From JALYXV01 sp963791545 (GTDB lineage Bacteria > Actinomycetota > Acidimicrobiia > Acidimicrobiales > Palsa-688): a stretch of 64,000 nucleotides of DNA. The stretch's first letter is position 1; the number at the start of each line of letters is the position of its first letter. The stretch lies in assembly GCA_963791545.1 (NCBI GenBank), contig CAWBSR010000015.1, forward strand, positions 372,001 through 436,000, written 5' to 3'. The position numbers and the translations under genes were made by a program. Positions 7,920 to 16,593 of this stretch are shown here, in pieces. Under the pieces are notes generated by a model. That model was not told where the DNA came from. It worked only from the letters and a program-made list of their open reading frames with translations, and made no database searches.

Positions 7920-8747
7920 GTGGCTGATGACGAGTGCATACACGGGCTGGACCCCGCTTGGTGCACGTACTGTCGCCAGAAGGCGCAGGGCGTGCTGCCG
8001 CCGGGAGTCCGCCGGCCCCGCCCCCCAGCGGTGCCGAAGACGCGAGCCCCCCGAGCGCCGCGGGCGACGACAACCACCAGCGGGGCCCGCTCGACGTCCG
8101 GGCACACCCGCACCGCGCCGCCCGCCTCGCGAGGGCCGGCTGACGATCTGATCCGGTCGCGGAAGGTGTTGTTCCACGCCAGCGCCTACGGTGCCTGGCC
8201 CGCCATTTCGGAAAGGGGTTTGCTGCCGGCCGCGCAGCTGATCACCGGCGACCCGAGGTTGCTGCTGCCGAGAAACGAATCGTTCGTCGTGAAGGACCCG
8301 GCTGGGCACGACATCACCATCCGCGATCAGAAGGCCATGATGCGCTCCAACATCGAGAGCCACCTGGACGGGATAGAGCTACGCGATTGGTTGGGGATCC
8401 TCAACGAGCGGATCTTTCTCTTCGCCCGCCAGAAGGACCTGATCCTATTCCTGGGGCGCTACCAGGAGAGCGAGGGTCAAGACGTCGTCGTATTCGACAC
8501 GGCCAAGTTGCTGACCGCGGCTCAGGGGCGCGTCGAAGTGGCGACCGTGGCCGCCACGGCACCGATCGCGTGGGAGCGATGCCGCTGCCGCGGGCGCGCC
8601 ACTTTCCAGCCCGTCGACTCCTTCGCCGGCGACATCGCCGATATACAGGAGGTCACCATCATCGGGGCCGTTGAAAACGTCCCCGACCTGGTGGTCCGGG
8701 TGATGCGCTACCACCCGGACCGGACCACCGAGGTGCTGGTCGCCTAA
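7920..8747 (+). CDS. DUF7002-like protein with an N-terminal CxHG/CxxC motif
   Basis: A 275-residue protein starting at GTG. The N-terminus has CIHGLDPAWCTYC, a small metal-binding-type knot found at the start of assorted actinobacterial proteins, followed by a Pro/Arg/Ala-rich linker (about 20-75). The C-terminal domain begins LFHASAYGAWPAISERGLL and continues with DQKAMMRSNIE and NERIFLFARQKDLILFL. This FHxS...GLL...R pattern is seen in DUF7002 and resembles ADP-ribosyltransferase folds, so it may bind a nucleotide. The activity is unknown and the family call is from memory of the pattern. Confidence 0.55.
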   Translation: MADDECIHGLDPAWCTYCRQKAQGVLPPGVRRPRPPAVPKTRAPRAPRATTTTSGARSTSGHTRTAPPASRGPADDLIRSRKVLFHASAYGAWPAISERGLLPAAQLITGDPRLLLPRNESFVVKDPAGHDITIRDQKAMMRSNIESHLDGIELRDWLGILNERIFLFARQKDLILFLGRYQESEGQDVVVFDTAKLLTAAQGRVEVATVAATAPIAWERCRCRGRATFQPVDSFAGDIADIQEVTIIGAVENVPDLVVRVMRYHPDRTTEVLVA

Positions 8748-8819
8748 GCCTGATCCCGGCGCCAAAGCGGCGGGACCCGGGTCGTTAGCCCTCGGCGGGC
8801 TCCCAGTCAGATGTATGAG

Positions 8820-8841
8820 GTTCAGATCAGATGATCTGAAC
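8820..8841. repeat. Perfect palindrome over the cold-shock gene stop codon
   Basis: GTTCAGATCA and its exact complement TGATCTGAAC are separated by two bases (GA). The palindrome spans the csp stop codon (8827-8829). It could be an operator, a hairpin that stops RNA decay, or chance; no T run follows on either side, so it is not a classic terminator. Confidence 0.8.
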
Positions 8842-9030
8842 GTTGGCTGCCTGCAGGCCCTTGGGGCCCTGGGCAACGTCGTAGCCGACCTTTTGGCCTT
8901 CTTCGAGGTTGCGGTAGCCAGTGCCGGAGATGGCGCTGAAGTGAACAAACACATCAGGACCACCGCCGTCTTGGGTGATAAAGCCGAAGCCCTTCTCACC
9001 GTTGAACCACTTCACGGTTCCAGTCGCCAT
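8827..9030 (-). CDS. cspA: Cold-shock protein
   Basis: A 67-residue cold-shock-domain protein that binds single-stranded RNA/DNA and melts RNA structure. Both RNA-binding motifs are present: KGFGFI (RNP1) and VFVHF (RNP2), after the standard opening MATGTVKWFNGEKGFG. Length is normal for CspA. A very strong ribosome site (AAAGGAGGGAG) sits seven bases upstream of the ATG. The 200 bases further upstream hold no gene and probably form the long 5' leader typical of cold-shock mRNAs. Confidence 0.95.
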   Translation of the reverse strand: MATGTVKWFNGEKGFGFITQDGGGPDVFVHFSAISGTGYRNLEEGQKVGYDVAQGPKGLQAANVQII

Positions 9031-9237
9031 AGAAAATCTCCCTCCTTTCACGGCCTGAATCGACTCTCCCGAGTCTTGGCCGATGGCTCTCACGAGCCGA
9101 GGGATACTTTCCTGCGAGTTGCTGGTGTGCGGCCCTCTGTGAACACTGTAGCCCGTTGCGAGCCCCGCCGAGGCAACGCCGGGTTCCGGGTCAGTTTCGT
9201 GCTCCCTGCAGGCGGCTCCATCCCACCACGCCGGGCG

Positions 9238-11478
9238 TCACCACCCACTCGGGCTGTTGTCGGAAACGCGGATGGCCACCGCCGCCACGTCGTCGGAGAG
9301 CCGGCCACCGCTGTGGGCGACCACGGCCCCCCCCAGTGACCTCACCACGTCGACCGCGGACCGGTGCGCCTCGGCCAGGACCGCCCGGACCCGGCGAGTG
9401 TCGAAGAACGCTCCCTCCGAGCGTGCCTCGACCACGCCGTCGGTGAACATCAAGAAGACGTCGCCCGGGTGCAGGGCGAGACGCCGGTGCGCCACGTCGA
9501 TGGTGTCGAACTGGCCCAGCAGGGAACCCCCCAGGCGTTCCGTGTTCAGAGAACCGTCGGCCCGGCGCACGATCGGGTACGGATGCCCCCCGCTCGCCAG
9601 GTCCAGCACCACCCCTTCCCCGGACACGGTCAGAATTCCGAGGATGGCGGTGCAGAACCGCTCGTTTTCGCCTTCCGCGACATGGGCCAGCAACGCTCGG
9701 TTGAGCGACTCGAGGATCGACACCGGGTGCCGGTCGGTCATGGTCAAGGCCCGGAGGGTGTAGCGCACCAGGGCCGTCAGCGCCGCTGCTTCGGGCCCCG
9801 TCCCCGACGCGTCGCCGATGGCTACCGCCCATTGCGCCGGCTCGGGGCCGAGGGGCCAGACGTCGTAGAAGTCGCCGCCCACCTCGACCTCGTCGCCGAA
9901 GGGGTGGTAGAGGGCGGCCACCTCGACGCCGGGAACCTCGGGCAGGCGGGGCGGCAGCAGGCTTCGCTGGAGCCGGCGGCTGACATCCACCCGAGCTCGC
10001 TGCAGCTGGGACCGGTCCAGGGCCTGGGCGGACTGGGCGGCCAGTGCCAGCACGAAGCGCCTCTCGTCGTCGTCGAAGAGGTGGGCCTCGGTGAAGCTGA
10101 ACCGCAGGGCGCCGAGGCGCCGTCCGAGCACGATCAGTGGCACCGCGCACATCGATACGGTCGTGGCTTCCAGCCCGACCAGCTCTGGAAAGCGTTCGTC
10201 GCGCTCCTGGCGGGACTCAAGCCAGATGGCCTCTCCGGTGCGCAAGGCGGTCGCGGCCGGCAACTCCGCGTCGGGCGACTCGCGGGCCAGGGCGGAAACC
10301 AGTCGCTCGTCGTATCCCGTGCTCGCCGGGACCGAGAACCGGTGGGCGGAGGTGGCCAGCAGCAGTCCGCTCCCCGACGCGCCGAGGGCGGCCCGCCCTT
10401 CGGTGACGACGGCGTTGCCCACCGCTTCTGGTGTCGTCGCCGTGGCAAGGGCTGCCGCCACCCGGTACAACCGGGCGGTCCGCTCCGACGCCCACTGGGC
10501 CCGGGCTACCTCGTCGAGTTCTCGCAGCAGGCGCTCCTCGAACGCCTGGGGCGGCGGCGGCGGTTCCCCGACCGCGGCCGCGCGGAGCTGGCTCACCAGT
10601 TCCTCGATGTACCAGCGGCGGAAGACCCGGTGCTGGGGCAGGGTTTCGAGGGTCAGGAAGCGCATGGCCCGGCAGTAGCCATCCACCTCGTCGAGGGCCT
10701 TCAGGTAGTCGAGGGCGGCGTCGGCGGCATCCAGCGGCAGGTCCAGCTGGAGGCGGATGTGCGTCTGATTGCGTTGCAGGGCCGCCAGGGCCTGGTATTT
10801 GATGGCCAGGCGGGCCTCGGCGAAGCGGCCCACGACGGTCTCGATCAGATGGCTGAGGTGGGCCGGGACATCGGCCGTCAGACCGGAATCGGCCCCGGCG
10901 GCGGCCAGCGCAAACTCCCTCACCAGGTTGTCGACATGAGATTTGGCGGCCAGCAAAAGGCTGGTCGGTACGTCGCCCAACTCCACGTGGTACCGACGCG
11001 GTCGGGCCTCCCGGCCCCGTTCGTCGTCCCAAATCGCGGGCGGGCCGCCGTCGTCGCGGCCCGCGGCGGGGGGTTCTCCGGTCAGCTCCGCCCACACCAT
11101 CTTGCCGTCGTCGTCGGGGTCGACGCCCCATCGCGAGGCAACGGTGGCCACCAGCCGCATACCCCGCCCGGTCATGGCGTGCTCCGATGCCCAACCGAGG
11201 ACGGGCTGCACCCGGCTGGCGTCGCGCACCTCGACGCGCAGCGCGGAACCCACCTGCCGGGCGTGGACGCCGCGGCACCCCCCGCCATGAAGGACGGCGT
11301 TGGCGAACAATTCGCCCACGACGAGCGATGCGTCGTCGACCAGGTGGTCGAGTCCCAGCTGGCGGGCCTGGCCCATGACCAGCGCCCGGGCCTCGGCCAC
11401 GCTGGCCCCTGCCGCGAGACTGGTATGCGGTCCCTCCGGTATTGCGGGCAGCGTCCACTCCCTTCGCCTTCCCGTCAT
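9238..11478 (-). CDS. SpoIIE-type PP2C phosphatase with ATPase and GAF domains
   Basis: A 746-residue regulator. Residues about 15-125 form an RsbW-like HATPase domain (GELFANAVLHGG is the N box, TGRGMRLV the G box). A helical middle region follows (about 150-320), then a GAF sensor domain (about 345-500), and a C-terminal SpoIIE phosphatase (about 510-745) with GGDFYDVWPL, AIGDASGTG and MFTDGVVEAR, the metal-binding aspartates of this family. Such proteins dephosphorylate anti-anti-sigma factors in partner-switching stress pathways. The partner is not adjacent; an RsbW-like protein lies at 26800-27228. Starting at the ATG at 11478 gives a sensible N-terminus. Confidence 0.9.
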   Translation of the reverse strand: MTGRRREWTLPAIPEGPHTSLAAGASVAEARALVMGQARQLGLDHLVDDASLVVGELFANAVLHGGGCRGVHARQVGSALRVEVRDASRVQPVLGWASEHAMTGRGMRLVATVASRWGVDPDDDGKMVWAELTGEPPAAGRDDGGPPAIWDDERGREARPRRYHVELGDVPTSLLLAAKSHVDNLVREFALAAAGADSGLTADVPAHLSHLIETVVGRFAEARLAIKYQALAALQRNQTHIRLQLDLPLDAADAALDYLKALDEVDGYCRAMRFLTLETLPQHRVFRRWYIEELVSQLRAAAVGEPPPPPQAFEERLLRELDEVARAQWASERTARLYRVAAALATATTPEAVGNAVVTEGRAALGASGSGLLLATSAHRFSVPASTGYDERLVSALARESPDAELPAATALRTGEAIWLESRQERDERFPELVGLEATTVSMCAVPLIVLGRRLGALRFSFTEAHLFDDDERRFVLALAAQSAQALDRSQLQRARVDVSRRLQRSLLPPRLPEVPGVEVAALYHPFGDEVEVGGDFYDVWPLGPEPAQWAVAIGDASGTGPEAAALTALVRYTLRALTMTDRHPVSILESLNRALLAHVAEGENERFCTAILGILTVSGEGVVLDLASGGHPYPIVRRADGSLNTERLGGSLLGQFDTIDVAHRRLALHPGDVFLMFTDGVVEARSEGAFFDTRRVRAVLAEAHRSAVDVVRSLGGAVVAHSGGRLSDDVAAVAIRVSDNSPSGW

Positions 11479-11631
11479 CCTTCCGTCATCGAGTGTCGAT
11501 GAACCCTCAGCGGGGAAAAGGATCTCTGCGTTGGCCGGAGCCGATGGAGCGCCTCCATCGGGCGCCAAGGAGCGGCTCGCCCGCCTGACGCCGTCCAAAA
11601 GAGACAGATGAAAACAGATTCGGGACAGCAC

Positions 11632-12319
11632 TCAGTCGATTTGCGGTCGACCGATCTTGACCTCGACTCCCTCCGAGAAGTGAGCGAGAGGTGGCCCGCT
11701 GGGCGATGGCAGGCCGGCCGCCGCGATGAACTGGTCGTGGGCCTCGACCACCCGGGCCCGGTGCAGGGGCCACGGTTGATGCTCGGCGATGGCGTAGCGG
11801 CGCCGGATCCCGCCGCTCCCGGCCACGCTGAAGAGGACCCACCGGGCGGTGAGGAAATGATCCAGGGAGCCCAACTCCTCGGGCTCATAGGCGGCGCCGA
11901 TCTCGATCACGGCGTCGCTGGTCGCCCCCCGGGGACCCGGCCACCGGCGCCGCCCGTGGTAGCGGATGACCGATCCCTCCCGTTCCACGCTCATCGAGGC
12001 CCAGAAATACGGGAGCCGGTAGGTGCTGCGAGCCACGACCACCGCCCCGAGTCGTGAGGCGTCGAGGGAGAAGAACCAGATCCCCGACCGTCCCGACCCG
12101 TCCCGGACGTAGGTCCTGACGTTGGTCTCGCAGAACTTCGATGCCCAGGGCACCGGCGCCACCCGGCGCAGGCCGACCTCCATGAGGAACGGGACCAGGC
12201 CGACCCAGGCGGCGCCGTCGCGCACCTCGGCCTCGAGCCCGTCGGGGAGCAGCCGTTGCACCGCTTCGGGCGGGAACGACCAATGGAGGAACGTCGAGCG
12301 CGTTCCACCGCTGGATCAT
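11632..12319 (-). CDS. DUF2071 (YqjF) family protein with a 5' frameshift
   Basis: The main frame (from about 12294 down to the TAG at 11632) reads TFLHWSFPPEAVQRLLPDG then AAWVGLVPFLMEV, the hallmark opening of DUF2071/YqjF proteins, but has no start codon. A start with MIQRWNAL lies just upstream in another frame (ATG 12317-12319). Removing one base at about 12295 joins them into a normal opening, MIQRWNALTFLHW. The remaining 209 codons are intact. The gene is therefore either recently broken or affected by a one-base sequencing error. Function of the family is not established. Confidence 0.75.
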
Positions 12320-12477
12320 GATCGGATTGGCGACCCGATAGGGGCACGCCGGGCCCGGATCGGCGTCGGACGACAAACCGGCTCCTCGTGTCGGAGAACC
12401 TGCTGGCCAGACGACAATACGACGGTAGGGCGGCCACGGAAACCTTCCAGCTCCGGGCGGCCAGCCGTGACCGGCGA

Positions 12478-12843
12478 CTAGGCCCAGCCGAGTTCGTGGA
12501 GGCGGGCGTCGGAAATGCCGAAGTGGTGGGCCACCTCGTGGATGACGGTGCGCCGGACCAGTTCCACCAGCGCCTCCGCGTTGGGGGAGCGCTCGCAAAT
12601 CGGTCCCCGGAAGATGAAGATCCGGTCCGGCATGGCTCCCATGTAGTTGAGGGGGCTGCGGCTGGTGAGGGCCACACCGTGGTAGAGCCCCAGCAGGGTG
12701 CCCGCAACCCCGACCAGCTGCTCCTGGCTGGGCCAGTCCTCGACCATGACCACCACGTTGTCCATGAGCCGGCCCAGGTGCTCGGGCAGCCCGTCGAGGG
12801 CGTCGGCGACCAATTCCTCGAACTCCTCCCGGCTGGCCTCCAT
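12478..12843 (-). CDS. Small zincin-like metallopeptidase family protein
   Basis: A 121-residue protein of the PF06262 'possible zinc metallo-peptidase' family. The zinc motif HEVAHHFG (HExxH) is near residue 102, followed by GISDARLHELGW, the usual ending. The preceding segment NYMGAMPDRIFIFRGPI is typical of the family. It is expected to be cytoplasmic, as no signal peptide is seen. Its start is 93 bases from the divergent SDR gene, so the two share an AT-rich promoter region (12844-12936). Substrates are unknown. Confidence 0.85.
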   Translation of the reverse strand: MEASREEFEELVADALDGLPEHLGRLMDNVVVMVEDWPSQEQLVGVAGTLLGLYHGVALTSRSPLNYMGAMPDRIFIFRGPICERSPNAEALVELVRRTVIHEVAHHFGISDARLHELGWA

Positions 12844-12936
12844 ACCCCGATCCTGACAGACCTTGCTTTAGGGGTTAAAACAAGGTATTACTTGTCAAAA
12901 GAACCTGATTGTCAGGTGAGGGATGAGGAGGTCGCC

Positions 12937-13653
12937 ATGAGCGTCGCCCTAATCACTGGTGGATCCCGAGGATTGGGCCGGGCCCTGGCTCAGGCCCTGG
13001 CCGAGCGGGACTGGCAGGTCGTCGTCGACGGTCGCGACGGCGCCGCCCTGGAGACCGCCGCCAAGGAATTGTCCCTCCACGCTGACGTGGTGGCCATCGC
13101 CGGCGACGTCGCCGATCCCTCCCATCGCCAGGCCTTGCTGGATGCGGTGTCGGATCTGGGCCGGCTGGACCTCCTGGTCAACAACGCCAGCCTGCTGGGG
13201 CCGAGCCCGCAGCCGGAGTTGGCCGACTATCCGCTGGACGTGCTGCGCCGGGTGTTCGAGATCAATGTGCTGGCGCCCCTGGCGCTCATCCAGGCGGCGC
13301 TGCCCCTGGTGCGGGCCAGTGGGGGCCGGATCGTCAATGTCACCTCCGACGCGGCCGTCGAGCCGTACCCCGGGTGGGGCGGGTACGGGTCCTCCAAGGC
13401 GGCGCTGGAGTGGATCACCCGGGTCCTGATGGAGGAAAGCCCGGGTCTCAAGATCTACCTGGCCGACCCCGGCGACCTGCGGACCCAGATGCATCAGGAG
13501 GCGTTCCCGGGCCAAGACATCTCGGATCGCCCCCTCCCGGGGGTGGCCGTGCCCGGGCTGCTGGCCCTGGCGGAAGGCGATCTGCCCAATGGTCGCTACC
13601 GGCTGCAGGAACTGGCGCGCCGGCAGCCCGTCGCCGCGTTCGCCGGGTCGTGA
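12937..13653 (+). CDS. Short-chain dehydrogenase/reductase
   Basis: A 238-residue SDR. The cofactor loop is TGGSRGLGRA at the N-terminus, NNAS is present near residue 85, and the catalytic Ser/Tyr/Lys are in NVTSDAA and YGSSK. The ATG at 12937 has GAGGAGG upstream. It overlaps the queA-like gene by one base (TGATG), so the two are co-translated. A pairing of an SDR with queA is familiar from actinobacterial genomes, although a functional link to queuosine has not been shown as far as I know. The substrate is unknown. Confidence 0.9.
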   Translation: MSVALITGGSRGLGRALAQALAERDWQVVVDGRDGAALETAAKELSLHADVVAIAGDVADPSHRQALLDAVSDLGRLDLLVNNASLLGPSPQPELADYPLDVLRRVFEINVLAPLALIQAALPLVRASGGRIVNVTSDAAVEPYPGWGGYGSSKAALEWITRVLMEESPGLKIYLADPGDLRTQMHQEAFPGQDISDRPLPGVAVPGLLALAEGDLPNGRYRLQELARRQPVAAFAGS

Positions 13654-14726
13654 TGTCGCCCGCAGCCCCCGCAACCGCACTTCCGGTAGGCCTCGACTTC
13701 GTCCTCATACCCGAGTTGGAGGCATCGGAGCCCCCCGAGGCCCGAGGGCTGGCCCGCGACCAGGTGAGGCTGCTGGTCGGCTGGCGTCATCGCCCCGACC
13801 TGGCCCATTCCGTCTTCCACCGCCTCCCCGAGTACCTCGATCCCGGGGATCTGCTGGTCGTCAACAACTCCGCCACCCTCCCCGCCGCCCTGGACGCGAT
13901 CGGCCCCCGCGGCAGCCTGCTGGAGGTCCATCTCTCCAGCCATCTGGAAGGCGCCCGGTGGGTGGTCGAACTCCGGCGGGCCGCTCGTCCGGCCAGCCTG
14001 CCGTATCCCGGGGCGGGACGGGGCATGGTCCTCGGGCTGGCCGGAGGGGGGCGGATCCAGTTGCTGGCCCCCTGCGCCACCCCGGGGCGGTTGTGGGTGG
14101 CCGCTCTCGAACTGCCCGTCGCGACGGACCAATGGCTGGCCCGGCACGGCCGTCCCATCCGCTACCGCTATGTCCCCCACGACTGGCCCCTCGACTACTA
14201 CCAGACGGTGTTCGCCCAGGAACCGGGGAGCGCCGAGATGCCCAGCGCCGCCCGGCCCTTCAGCGCCGCCCTGGTAACCGATCTCGTGAGTCGGGGAGTG
14301 AACGTGGCCCCGATCACGCTTCACTGCGCGGTGTCGTCGCTCGAGGCCCACGAGGCGCCGGCACCAGAGCGATTCCGGGTTCCCGAGTCCACCGCCAACC
14401 TGGTCAACCAGACCCGGGGCGGCGGGCACCGGGTCATCGCGGTGGGGACGACCGTGGTACGGGCATTGGAGACCGTTGCCGACGCCAATGGCACCGTCCG
14501 CGCCACCGCGCCCACCGGCGCTTGGACGGATTTGGTCATCACCGCGGCCCGAGGCGTGCGAGCCGTCGACGGCATGATCACCGGCTGGCACGAGCCCGCC
14601 GCCAGCCATTTGGCGATGCTGGAGGCGGTGGCGGGATCCGAGCTGCTGGCCCGCTCCTACCGGGCCGGGCGGGACCGCGGATACCTGTGGCACGAGTTCG
14701 GGGACAGCCACCTGATCCTCCCGTAG
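13653..14726 (+). CDS. queA: S-adenosylmethionine:tRNA ribosyltransferase-isomerase family protein
   Basis: A 357-residue protein, the right size for QueA, which transfers and isomerises the ribosyl group of SAM onto 7-deazaguanine in tRNA to make epoxyqueuosine. Family landmarks are present: DLLVVNNSATLPA, PIRYRYV, DYYQTVFAQEPGSAEMPSA (residues about 185-205), FSAALVTDL and GTTVVRALE. It starts within the SDR stop codon. No other queuosine genes are in the window. In actinobacteria lacking the rest of the pathway, QueA-like proteins may have another role, so the gene name is given with that reservation. Confidence 0.85.
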   Translation: MSPAAPATALPVGLDFVLIPELEASEPPEARGLARDQVRLLVGWRHRPDLAHSVFHRLPEYLDPGDLLVVNNSATLPAALDAIGPRGSLLEVHLSSHLEGARWVVELRRAARPASLPYPGAGRGMVLGLAGGGRIQLLAPCATPGRLWVAALELPVATDQWLARHGRPIRYRYVPHDWPLDYYQTVFAQEPGSAEMPSAARPFSAALVTDLVSRGVNVAPITLHCAVSSLEAHEAPAPERFRVPESTANLVNQTRGGGHRVIAVGTTVVRALETVADANGTVRATAPTGAWTDLVITAARGVRAVDGMITGWHEPAASHLAMLEAVAGSELLARSYRAGRDRGYLWHEFGDSHLILP

Positions 14727-14748
14727 CGGTGTCATAGAGTGCCCGGCC

Positions 14749-16539
14749 ATGGGGTCCCTCGAGACCAATGTCGAGCGGGAGGTCAAGCTCGACGCGGGCC
14801 TGCGCTTCGAACTCCCGGAGCTGACCGGGGTCCTCCCCGGCGTGGTGGTCACCCGGCTGCCCGACGCCAGGCTGCAGGCCACTTACGTCGACACCGCCGA
14901 CCTGCGGCTGATTCGCTGGGGCGTCACCCTCCGCCACCGCCGCGACATGGTCGGGGGGGCGGGTGGCGAGTCGGGCTGGACCCTGAAGCTGCCGATGGAC
15001 GCCGATGGCGTGGCCCTGGTGCGCAATGAGTTGTCGTGGCCGGGGGGGTTTGGGCCGGTCCCCGCCGAGGTGGCCACCATGGTCCGGGCCCAGGCCCGCA
15101 CCGCCAAGCTGGTTCCGGTGGCCAAGCTGCTCACCGAGCGGCACCGGATCGACCTGCGGGACAGTTCCGGCCGCAAGCTGGGAGAGGTCGACGACGACGT
15201 GGTGTCGGTCATGGACGGCCGTCGCCTGGCAGCCCGCTTCCGCCAGGTCGAGCTGGAGGTGACCGACGCCGCCCCCGACGGTCTCCTCGAAGAGGTGTTG
15301 CAGGCCCTGACGATGGCCGGGGCGGTCGCCGGAGACGACCGGCCCAAGGTGGTCCGGGCCATCGGCCCCCGGGCGTCGCTCGGTCCCGACGTGGTCGTTC
15401 CCGCCCTGGATCGGGAGTCCACCGTGGCCACGGTCGTCGCGGCTGCCATCGCCGCCGGCGTCACCCGGATGATCCGCCACGATCCCGGGGTGCGCCTCGG
15501 GGACGATCCGGAACACGTCCATCAGGCTCGCGTCGGCACCCGGCGCCTGCGCAGCGATCTGCGGACCTTCTGGCGGCTGCTGGACCCCGACTGGGGGCGC
15601 GCCGTGCGCGACGAACTGGGCTGGCTGGGCGGCGTCTACGGCGAGGTTCGCGACGCCGATGTCCTGTCCGGGCGGCTGCGACGCCAGATCCGGATGCTTC
15701 GTGGGGCGGACGCCAAAGCGGCGGCCGCCCTGCTGCGCCGCTTGGCCATCCAGCGTGAAGAGGCGCGCCAGCGCCTGCTGGAGGCGCTCGACAGCGTCCG
15801 GTACCTCCTGCTCCTCGAGAACCTGGCCCAGGCGGCCGCTGACCCACCGCTGGCCCCGCCGACCTTGGGGCCCCCTTCCGCCGTGGTGCCGCAGTCCGAT
15901 CTGGCTCCGGTGACCGCCCTGACGCTCGCCGTGGCCGCTCCATCTGTGGTCCCGCTCACCCGCGGCCCGTCGGCCCGCACGGCAGCGGGGGGCGGGCCAC
16001 CGCCGCCTGCCGACGGCGCCGGCGCGCCCCAGGCCAACGGTTCCGCGCCCGTCCGGGATGCCGGCGGCCCCGGCCGCCAACCGGCCTCGGCGGCGCCGTC
16101 CGAGGACGCTGCGAACCCGGGAGCGCAAAGGGCTGCCGACGTCCTCCCAGCCCTGGTGCGACGGCCTTGGAAGCACCTCCAGCAGGCTGTCGACCAGCTC
16201 GGTGAGGACCCTCCCGACGAGGCGCTCCACGAGATCCGCATCCGGGCCAAGCGGATGCGCTACGCCGCCGAGGCTGTAACCGGCGTCATCGGCAAGCCGG
16301 CCCAGCAGCTGGCGGGCGCAGTGGCCGCGGTCCAAGGGGTGCTGGGCGACCTGCAGGATGCGGTGGTCGCCGAGGAGTGGCTCCGCCGCCAGGCCGGCTC
16401 CGGTTCCCCGAGCCAGGCCCTGGTCGCCGGCGAACTGATCACCTATGAGCGTCTGGCCCAGGCCGCCTGCCGGGCGGCCTGGGCCAAGCCCTGGAAAGCG
16501 GCGGCCCAGAAGTCGCGGCGGAAGTGGCTCCAGGCCTGA
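14749..16539 (+). CDS. CYTH and CHAD domain protein
   Basis: A 596-residue protein. The N-terminal CYTH domain (about 5-205) opens with EREVKLD, the metal/polyphosphate-binding ExExK motif, and has the tunnel-type strands YVDTADLRL and WTLKLPM. The CHAD domain follows in two parts: about 245-370 (HQARVGTRRLRSDLRTF) and about 450-595 (HEIRIRAKRMRYAAEAV). A Pro/Ala-rich insert of about 80 residues splits them. CYTH domains act on triphosphates and CHAD domains bind polyphosphate. The next gene is a Ppx/GppA-type phosphatase, which supports a polyphosphate role. Confidence 0.92.
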   Translation: MGSLETNVEREVKLDAGLRFELPELTGVLPGVVVTRLPDARLQATYVDTADLRLIRWGVTLRHRRDMVGGAGGESGWTLKLPMDADGVALVRNELSWPGGFGPVPAEVATMVRAQARTAKLVPVAKLLTERHRIDLRDSSGRKLGEVDDDVVSVMDGRRLAARFRQVELEVTDAAPDGLLEEVLQALTMAGAVAGDDRPKVVRAIGPRASLGPDVVVPALDRESTVATVVAAAIAAGVTRMIRHDPGVRLGDDPEHVHQARVGTRRLRSDLRTFWRLLDPDWGRAVRDELGWLGGVYGEVRDADVLSGRLRRQIRMLRGADAKAAAALLRRLAIQREEARQRLLEALDSVRYLLLLENLAQAAADPPLAPPTLGPPSAVVPQSDLAPVTALTLAVAAPSVVPLTRGPSARTAAGGGPPPPADGAGAPQANGSAPVRDAGGPGRQPASAAPSEDAANPGAQRAADVLPALVRRPWKHLQQAVDQLGEDPPDEALHEIRIRAKRMRYAAEAVTGVIGKPAQQLAGAVAAVQGVLGDLQDAVVAEEWLRRQAGSGSPSQALVAGELITYERLAQAACRAAWAKPWKAAAQKSRRKWLQA

Positions 16540-16593
16540 CCGCATCCCCCGAACCGACGGGGTACGGGTGGCCATGTCCTACATTCGTTGATC

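Noticed and set aside
9364..11502. A 712-codon frame on the plus strand
   Set aside because: It is antisense to the SpoIIE phosphatase gene; long antisense frames are expected at this G+C and the protein has no family features.
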